Made by a program: the position numbers and the translations under genes. From positions 1,736,001 to 1,800,000 of the forward strand of contig BQMF02000008.1 of assembly GCA_027922465.2 (NCBI GenBank): 64,000 bases of DNA, given 5' to 3'. Below are positions 56,901 through 64,000 of the stretch, piece after piece. The notes under the pieces were generated by a model, which worked only from the letters and a program-made list of their open reading frames with translations, did no database searches and was not told the origin of the DNA. This stretch comes from Turritopsis dohrnii (lineage: Eukaryota > Cnidaria > Hydrozoa > Anthoathecata > Oceaniidae). Numbering within the stretch: position 1 is the first letter of the stretch; each line of letters starts with the position of its first letter.

Positions 56901-59900
56901 CCTCTATAAAGCAGAAATGGGTACTTTACAGAAACAGAAATTCTTTTCCCTAGATGATGCTATCACGGTAATGATGCGGTAACAGAACGATCATTACTTT
57001 GACATTTCGAGGCCTGGGAACATACACTGATTTGATGCTCCGTGAAATTGAGTCAAATAACTGTTTGTTTATGTATAAAATCTATGCACAAGCAATGCTG
57101 TAAATTTGGGATAACAAAAGTTGATTTTCTTAAATATTGGCCTGTGTAATGGTGTTACTCTGACACCTATCATTACTCTGGAATAACTACAGTATCCACA
57201 GTGCATAAACTTATGGTTTACTTCACAATGTGCAGTGATACTTGTTTCTTTCCCCTCAGATGGGTCACGGAGAAGATCACAACCTATATCTGAATCTTCA
57301 GAAACCCTCCTCATGATGCAACTTCGAATAGAAACTGAAATCAAGGAAAGGGAAAAAAGAAGGTTGAAAGAAGAAGCACGACGAATTGAATATGAACAAT
57401 TAAAGAAAAAGCTAGAAGTCTTTGAGGGTGAAGTAGTAACTAGGCAATTGCTCATAGAAATCAAACACTCATGGGAGGTAGGTGTTTTACTTTTCCATAC
57501 AAATTTTGGCCTGCATTACGTTTTGTTGAGTGTGGAAGTGTAAAGTTTGAAATGTGATCTCTTTCCCGTTTTCCTAATTATTTTCTTATGTTTTGTCTTG
57601 ATTTCACTAAGTCACTGCAGTTCAATAATGGTTATTGTCTTTCAGCTTCCTTGTGTTGGTATTTATGTTTATATGCTGAGAGAATTCATGAACATTCCAA
57701 ATTTCAATTACACTGAATTTGAATTGGCTGCACATTTTATGGATAAAAGTATGCTTTTTCGAAAAATTATGACATCATTGTTGGCTACTCCAAGTCAAAG
57801 GCAAAGGTATGTTAGATCAGCTTCAGGTATATTCTCTTTAAGCTGCAGAAGAATAACTAAACAGTTCAGTATTTCGGCACATATTCAAAGTATTGAAAAT
57901 GATTATGGCACCTTGTTTTAAACGAATTTCTGTAAATATTTTTCAAGTGTCGACTGTTTAACATTTTATGCTTTGTCTGAAAAATTGTGGAGCTGAGTGT
58001 ATAAAAATAGAATTGTTGCTTGAAACATTTAATTGTTAAACCGTCAAACCTTTATTAAATTTGTGAATCTATTTTTACCACCACCAAATAAAAACATTTG
58101 ATTTTGTTTTCAAAACTTGATAAATGAATAGCTTTTTAAGAATTGTTTCATGCTAAGATTCATTAGGTAGTGTAATGTATGGCATGCTCAAACTTTCAAA
58201 GCTTTCTTGGTCATCAGGTGTGAAGCCCTAACGTAACAGAAAGCCAGTGAGTTTTTTATTGGAATCAACTCATTTTTATGAGTAGGATTGGTTTCGGTCT
58301 CCCTTTTTTGACCCTCCTAAGAAATAATGACCGAAAAGAAAATGATAACTTGAAATTAAGGTTGATGTGATTTCTTACAATTAGAATATCTTTCAAACGA
58401 GTTCTCACATATAAAGAGTGGGCACGGGAATTATCTGATATAGTTTCCAAATGGTATCGTATGCTTGAAAAAGAAGGTGACAAAGAAGTATGTACATACT
58501 ATCATTCTCTCAAATTATGCTTAAAAATAAACTAGCACTAGTGGAAGCTATTTGCAACAACTTGATCAAAGTTCTTTTGTCTTTTGCACATTTAACTGAA
58601 ACAGATGAATGACAGCATTTTAAGCATTGTCAGTTGCCTCTGTGACTAAATTCATTCACTTTTGATACATGACTTTGTATTTTTCTGTAATGTTAAGATA
58701 AGATAGCATTTTCATGAGATATTTGATAGAGAGAATGATTTAGGAAGCGGTCATCTATGTTTCTACCTGAATATGATAAAGCAAGTGTTTGAGTAACCTA
58801 TTTTGATAGCTTCCTGCTTCACATTTTTTTAGACTTGTATTCTCTATGGATTAAGTAGCAGCTTTTTTCAATATTTTGGTTAGTTAAAATATGTTCTTCT
58901 AATTGATTTCCATCACATAATATTTTTGTAGTAAGAACAGGTTTTCTTTACCTTTTTCCAGACTACATAAATCCCCTGCCATCTGCAGAACTTTTTACTG
59001 AACTCTCAACAAGAAAAAAATTGGTAATCATAAAAGCATTGTGTGAATCTGTTTTAGTAAGTTCTTTGTTGTATTTGATCAACAATTATACAGCACACAG
59101 CTGTTCAGTTTAACCTTTGCCTTGTCATTATTTTCAGGAAAGTGATGAAGCTATGTGTTCATGCTTAGCTAATATACCGATACTGCAAAGACAAGATTTA
59201 TACTTAGGACAGGATTCTGAGAAGAACACATACCACTTTTTCCCACAATTCGGATCGACCGATGTTCGAATTTACAAACAGCATCGTCAGTCGAAAGCTG
59301 TCATGAAGGTAAGCACGTGTTTATGTAAACGCTGTTTGATTTGATGATGTGTACGTGCATGCTAAGTGTAGATGGGAGAAGGAGTTACTAAAGTACGTTT
59401 CAAATGAACTTGCACAGTTTTTATAAATGCTTGGCAAATTTGAAGGTTATAAGATATTTCAAAAACATTTTTTGCGCTGTGTCAAGCTTAAAAAGCACTT
59501 TAGAATGGTTTTCAGAATGTTTTGACTTACTAATCTTGTTAATTGATTCAATGATAGCTTCATCATTCTGTAAGTATGTCCATCCAACCATCTATCAATC
59601 CATTCATCAACCCATGTATCTATCTCCTTAAATGGTTGATAGTCACCTAACAGTATCATCGCAAGTTTTTTTAAGTTGTTATGGAAACCGATTGTTGCAT
59701 ATTTATAATAGTAGTTATATGCCACTATGATCTCTGACTAAAAGATCTCTCATCCTGTCATAATTGTATAATAAGTGTTTCATTTGACAATCGTCCAGAG
59801 CAATGTCCCTTGTGACTGTTAATTCCTGCATCTATTATTTCAATAGTTCAACTTTTTGGAATCTTCGGGTTGTTTTCTTTTTCTGCTTTTAGTCGAAAAA

Positions 59901-62721
59901 TGCATCTAATCACCATCCAGATTATGAACTGGTTGCATCCAATATACAAGATCTTTATAATCTCATCTCTCAATTTGGCAATAAGAAGAAAAGTAAGAAT
60001 TCGAACATGCATGCATTACAAGAGACACTTGAAGCATTATATGAAGAGTTGAAACTAAGAGCTGATACGTTTGAAAAGGCTAGCGAGAAGGGGAAGATGT
60101 CCATCATGAAAGACTATTATGCGGAACCTGGTAAGCATTCTTTAAAGGTTTTTTAGGTAGAGTACACATTCATTTGTGTGCGGCAAGTTATTATGCGCAT
60201 GTGCGAACTTTTTCTCTGAAAAAGCCGTTAAAGATGGCGGAGTGGACTGGAAGAGAGATTGCTTTTATTTGTTTTTCTGGATGAATATGTAATAAAAAGC
60301 ATATTTAATACGGTTAGAGACCGCTGACCGAATGTCATTGCAGACACAAGTCATTACTTCCACTTTCAAAATTATTTTTTTAAATTCTACTCACGTGGGG
60401 AAGAGTACAGGATCAGCAAAGCGAGCACTGCACAAACTGCATTTCCCAGAGGGTATACTTAATAATTGCTGAAATATATCACAAAAAAAATTTTTCAGAG
60501 GGTTTGTTGAATATGTATTGGTAGTATTAAGGTATATGAAGTAGATGGTGTATAATTTGATATGGTGTCAGTTTTTTATGGGTATTTGTTTTGGTTCAAA
60601 GATGGCTCTCAGATCAAGCACCAAAAACCTTCATTCAGGAACACTTTACTTCAAGAAAGACTGTGAATGTGAAATTGTTTTAACTACTAATAAGCTATAT
60701 ACAAAAATGAATGTATTTTGAACCTTTGCATTTCCTTTTTTGTCTGCTGTGGTGTCATTAACTGGGAGAAACCCAGTTCTTGAATCCAGCAGATGTAATA
60801 CGAGTTTTTAAAATTTCCTGATCATTTGAGTAGCACTGACGTTTCACTTGTTTCATGGTATCTGTTTTTAAGCAGTCCCATCTCGATTAGTATATTGAAA
60901 GCTTTCGAATAATTTAATTTCTAAAGTGGTAAATCGAGTAAATGAAAACAAATTTATTCTGAACAAGGAAGCTTTGAAAGTCAATGAGTTTTTCTGAAAG
61001 ACTGTTTATTCATTCCCTTACTTATATATCTTATGATGAAGTCAGCTTTTATAGACATACATTGGGTTACTATTTTTTCGAAGAAGCTTCAGAAATTCGT
61101 TTTACTCTCTAACAAATGTTGGTTCTGGAAACATTGATGGATAAAAAACTTGTGATTTATGCATTCATTTTAACGTTTCATTGTTTTCTAGCAGGTAATG
61201 TAATAAATATATAAACAATATTCAGTATGAAAATGGAAAAGGTTATATATTGAAGTAAAAATTTTATTCAATTCACAAGGAGAGCTTAAAAAAAAGGAAA
61301 TTGATGCTTGTGAACATAGATAATTCATAAAGTATTGGCAGAAATTTGTGACTATTATCGAGGACGAAACCGTTGAATTATCATAGTAAAACACAAAGGA
61401 TGTTTGCACAGTTCTGTGGGTTTCCAGCAGATAGTGTGGGGTTCATGTTATCAGGCAATGACAAAGGGAAGGAGTGTTTTGATGTGTTCAGAAGATTTCA
61501 GATTTTGACCAAACATATCTTCCCCTTTTGTGGATTTTTTTCTGCGGTCTGCCTTTCGCTTATGTTTTCACAGAATTGCAGATAACATATTTGGGAGTTT
61601 CCAGACCACTCAGTAAAAGTGTGATCCTCTCTGTGTGTTCACGAAAGTTTCTATATTCCTCCAATTTGAATAGCAATTCAAGTCAAGCATGTGTTTTTGG
61701 GGTAGATCCCTGCTCTATCCTGACACCAGTCAACTCAGAATGCTATCTTTTATTCTGTAAAGTAAAAGTATAATTTTAAAAAGGATTTTTTATAGGTTAT
61801 TTCCACACGATCTACTAAATTTCTCAAATGTACTTCAAGAGGGCGGCCATATTGAGGTGGTTGACGATATTTCCGATAACATCCTTGAAAAAACTGACAC
61901 CAACGTGGAATTTTCAGGAAAACTAAATAAAAGATAGATGTTTCGAATTAAATTGTGTTTCTTGACTTAAAAAATATTTTGATGCTTCATTTTTGTCGTT
62001 TTGATGATGCTATGCCTGAGAGCACGTCTCTGTAGTAAATCAGAGAATAGCTATCGATTCAATCGAAAATCGAATATGATAGCTGTGTCTGTCTATTCTG
62101 TGGTCTTATTTAATTCAAACAAAAACATCTGCTTTCGCATTTTATTAACGAAATATGATAAATTTCCTAATTTAAGAAGGTATATGGAACTACTCAAAAT
62201 CTTTCATCATAAGTTTCCATGTTGATTTTTCATAATCTCGCTGACGCATGCGCATAATAACATTCCGCCTGCACGCAAAACTGAACGAACGTGAGTAATG
62301 TATACTAGACATATGGAACAGACAGCCTCAATCTTGATATTTTTTTCTCTTAGAAAGCGTTGTTAATGAGGACAGCCCTCTTCCACCCAATGATAATGAA
62401 TGTAAAACTGAACAAATATCTGCTCGTACAAAACGGTTACTCGAAAGGAACCAACCGACCAACCCACATTCAGATGAAGAGAACTTCCAACCGACCAACC
62501 CACATACAGATGAAGAAAACTTTAAAGATTGCTCACCGAATGAGAAAACTACAGGTGAAGCAGATGTAGAACAAATGATTATTGATAATGCTCATGGGTC
62601 CAGCGAAGAAGACACACGTGTTGAACAAATTGTTCATTCGGTTACAGAACGGCAGGAGCAGTGTAACGGTCAAAAATCTATAGAACACTCAACCATTGCT
62701 ACTGGTCTCGTCAGTGAATGA
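53934..62721 (+). CDS. BRD10/KIAA2026-like bromodomain protein, 11 exons
   Basis: Probable nuclear chromatin-associated protein; the vertebrate relative BRD10 (KIAA2026) has a bromodomain but a poorly known role. Exons 53934-54159, 54233-54401, 56135-56208, 57260-57477, 57646-57806, 58385-58487, 58833-58878, 58962-59056, 59138-59308, 59893-60130 and 62354-62721 close in phase to 622 residues. Landmarks: [15 protein letters not shown] (about 40-53); bromodomain-like [20 protein letters not shown] then [14 protein letters not shown] (about 87-131); a Lys/Glu/Arg coiled coil (about 175-220); [11 protein letters not shown] and IMTSLLATP (about 234-280); [50 protein letters not shown] (about 395-411); then a helical part and a tail with two PTNPH.DEENF repeats. 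The vertebrate long C-terminal region is missing. The start is uncertain: an acceptor at 53896 precedes it, so a 5' exon may exist. Confidence 0.78.
55915..55988 (+). pseudogene. Broken tRNA-Asn(GTT)-like sequence
   Basis: GGTGCAGTTGGTTAGCGC (D-arm/box A) and CAGCTGTTAACCA (anticodon arm with GTT), followed by AAAGGTTCGAGCC. About eight bases of the variable region and 5' T-stem are missing compared with normal tRNA-Asn, and the acceptor stem pairs over only four bases. It is a pseudogene or a tRNA-derived repeat head, in intron 2 of the BRD10-like gene. Confidence 0.7.
56331..56670 (-). mobile_element. tRNA-derived SINE with (AAAT)n tail
   Basis: On the minus strand the head GGCACCGTGGTATAGTGGTT contains box A, and GGGGTTCAATTCCCC is box B with a perfect T-arm. 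A 230-bp body follows and it ends in an AAAT repeat. It lies in intron 3 of the BRD10-like gene, in antisense. Different family from the 20-kb SINE. Confidence 0.85.
61797..61937 (+). other. Exon-like frame in intron 10 of the BRD10-like gene, phase mismatch
   Basis: The frame [20 protein letters not shown], running on through ILEKTDTN to a stop, looks like protein and follows an acceptor (tttttatag). It needs a phase 2 donor, while exon 10 ends in phase 1, so it cannot join by the sites I see. It may be an alternative last exon with an unseen donor, or chance. Confidence 0.3.
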
Positions 62722-63054
62722 AGTTCTATTGAAACATCAAAGGAACGAGTAGGAGTTATATTAGAAACAATACGATTATGTTAGTTGGTTATGTTTTGTT
62801 ATTATTGACAGTTCAGTTATGCTACTATAATCGAAATAATTATACGAGATTTTCTTGACAGCCCTTACCCGTTTTGACTAAACTGATTTTATCACTGGGT
62901 CACGCATAACCTGATACGTTCCCGCGACACACTGTATAATTTACTCCAATCTGTGAGTGTACCAATGTCACAATGTCAAAAATTAATCTCTTGAAATTTG
63001 TATTTATAATTTATGAAGTATTTATAGTTTCCCCGTAAAAAGCTTGGTTAATAT

Positions 63055-63060
63055 AATAAA
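63055..63060 (+). terminator. Candidate poly(A) signal of the BRD10-like gene
   Basis: AATAAA followed by an A-run, 334 bp past the stop. It is only about 30 bp from an opposite-strand AATAAA at 63089-63094, suggesting convergent gene ends. Confidence 0.45.
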
Positions 63061-63079
63061 AAAAAAAGTTTTATATTTC

Positions 63080-64000
63080 AACATGTTTTTATTAATCGAG
63101 GGAAGGCATGTTCTGGTATCATAGAAGGCTGATGTAAAAGGGTTTGTGTAACTCGTGTGTAGAGATACTCATTGTGGACGCCGTAGGTTTCTTCTAAGGA
63201 AGAAACGCTTTGGTTTCCATGCTTGGCCAGTCTCTCAGGAAATATTCTGCTAAGATACGTAACGGTTTAACATTTGGTGAACACATTTACGTTTCGTGCA
63301 ATGTTGACATACCATTTGGCGTTCACAGAAATCGTGGTTGGTAGTCTGCTTAAGAATATTCTCTCGTCAACCCAGACTAATAACTAAGTTGATAAATGTT
63401 GTTGGACAGAAATTGTTTGCTTCAATATTCTCAACGGTTAGTTTTTATTTTGTTTGTGCATTTTTTACTTGCAATACACAGACGGTTATATAAGTTAATC
63501 TTCGTATTTCGTTCTTTGCCCTCCATACATCATGTTTTGACAATTAATGATATCCCTGGTGATTAGTTGTAAAATTGATTCTCTGGAACGGAAATAACGG
63601 TTTATAAGAAAGTGTGCTTACTTAACAATTTCCGATGGAGATGGAAACACCCACTGTTTGAAAAAACAAGTCAAAGCTTGGAATTGTCTCGTTTATCCAA
63701 GTAGTAGGTATGTTTCATGATCGGTGCTGAGTAGGAAAGTTAAGAGTGTTTTGGATCATGACATTAAGTTTTGCGTTAGAAAGAGCTGTTTAAAGTCAAA
63801 CCACAGAATGGTCAGCGGAAAATGTAGAGCAAGAAAAATTGTATGGGATCACAATGATGAGGTAGCATCACAATCCAAGAAAGTTTCTCTAATAATTTTT
63901 TCACATCTTTGACGACCATGGAGGACTTCTCAAGCTTCAATTTACCTCTTCCATTTTTGACCTTGGCAATGGATCTTTCGATTTTTCTAACGAAATCTGC
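63080..64000 (-). CDS. Candidate minus-strand gene entering from the right edge (two exon-like frames)
   Basis: Two protein-like minus-strand frames: 64000-63815 (FVRKIERSIAKVKNGRGKLK and KDVKKLLEKLSWI, charged and helical) and about 63275-63080 (IFPERLAKHGNQSVSSLEET, YGVHNEYLYTRV, ending IKTC). An AATAAA on the same strand overlaps the end of the second frame. The family is unknown and the splice junctions are not settled. 63275-63815 holds nothing recognised. Confidence 0.3.

Noticed and set aside
57069..57464. 131-codon minus-strand frame
   Set aside because: Antisense of the coiled-coil exon of the BRD10-like gene.
61373..61773. Two overlapping + strand frames in intron 10 of the BRD10-like gene
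   Set aside because: Cys/Phe-rich readings without splice sites in the right phase or any family resemblance.

Overview
The window is AT-rich invertebrate DNA with short exons separated by GT..AG introns and a very high load of nested transposons. The gene content (PEX13, acyl-protein thioesterase, a BRD10/KIAA2026-like bromodomain gene, a lineage-restricted secreted protein), the Penelope-like and CR1/L2-like retroelements and the many TIR miniature elements suggest a non-bilaterian metazoan, most likely a cnidarian and perhaps a hydrozoan. That placement is inference from gene style; no species marker is present.

Layout. 1-7.1 kb: on the + strand, the 3' part of PEX13 (peroxisomal docking/translocation membrane protein), then a complete five-exon gene for a secreted helical protein with a signal peptide and a furin-type site; its introns hold three MITE-like elements. 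7.2-42 kb: a repeat-rich block built around acyl-protein thioesterase (LYPLA) genes on the - strand. There are four LYPLA copies: A (pseudogene, 8.4-11.9 kb), B (intact, 17.1-19.6 kb), D (5' part only, pseudogene, 28.5-29.5 kb) and C (intact, 34.2-36.5 kb). A and B come from an older tandem duplication. A later direct segmental duplication (10542-22974 copied as 28190-42024) produced D and C. The spacer at 22975-28189 is a Penelope-like element split inside its reverse-transcriptase core motif by an element with a 13-bp target duplication, which itself carries a 2.3-kb GACGTC-rich TIR element. Because each duplicon serves as the empty site for insertions in the other, the order of many insertions can be read directly.

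40-48 kb: two CR1/L2-type non-LTR retrotransposons, one 5'-truncated on + and one nearly full-length but decayed on -, the latter interrupted by a 1.7-kb fold-back element. 48-53.9 kb: mostly intergenic, with a hairpin, dispersed repeats and one unrecognised ORF. 53.9-62.7 kb: an 11-exon + strand gene whose spliced product (622 residues) resembles the N-terminal half of vertebrate BRD10/KIAA2026; its introns hold a broken tRNA-Asn and a tRNA-derived SINE. 62.7-64 kb: weak signs of a convergent - strand gene running off the right edge.

Exon joins were made by hand from splice sites and reading phase. For PEX13, the secreted gene, LYPLA-B, LYPLA-C and the BRD10-like gene the phases close exactly, which is the strongest internal support available here.
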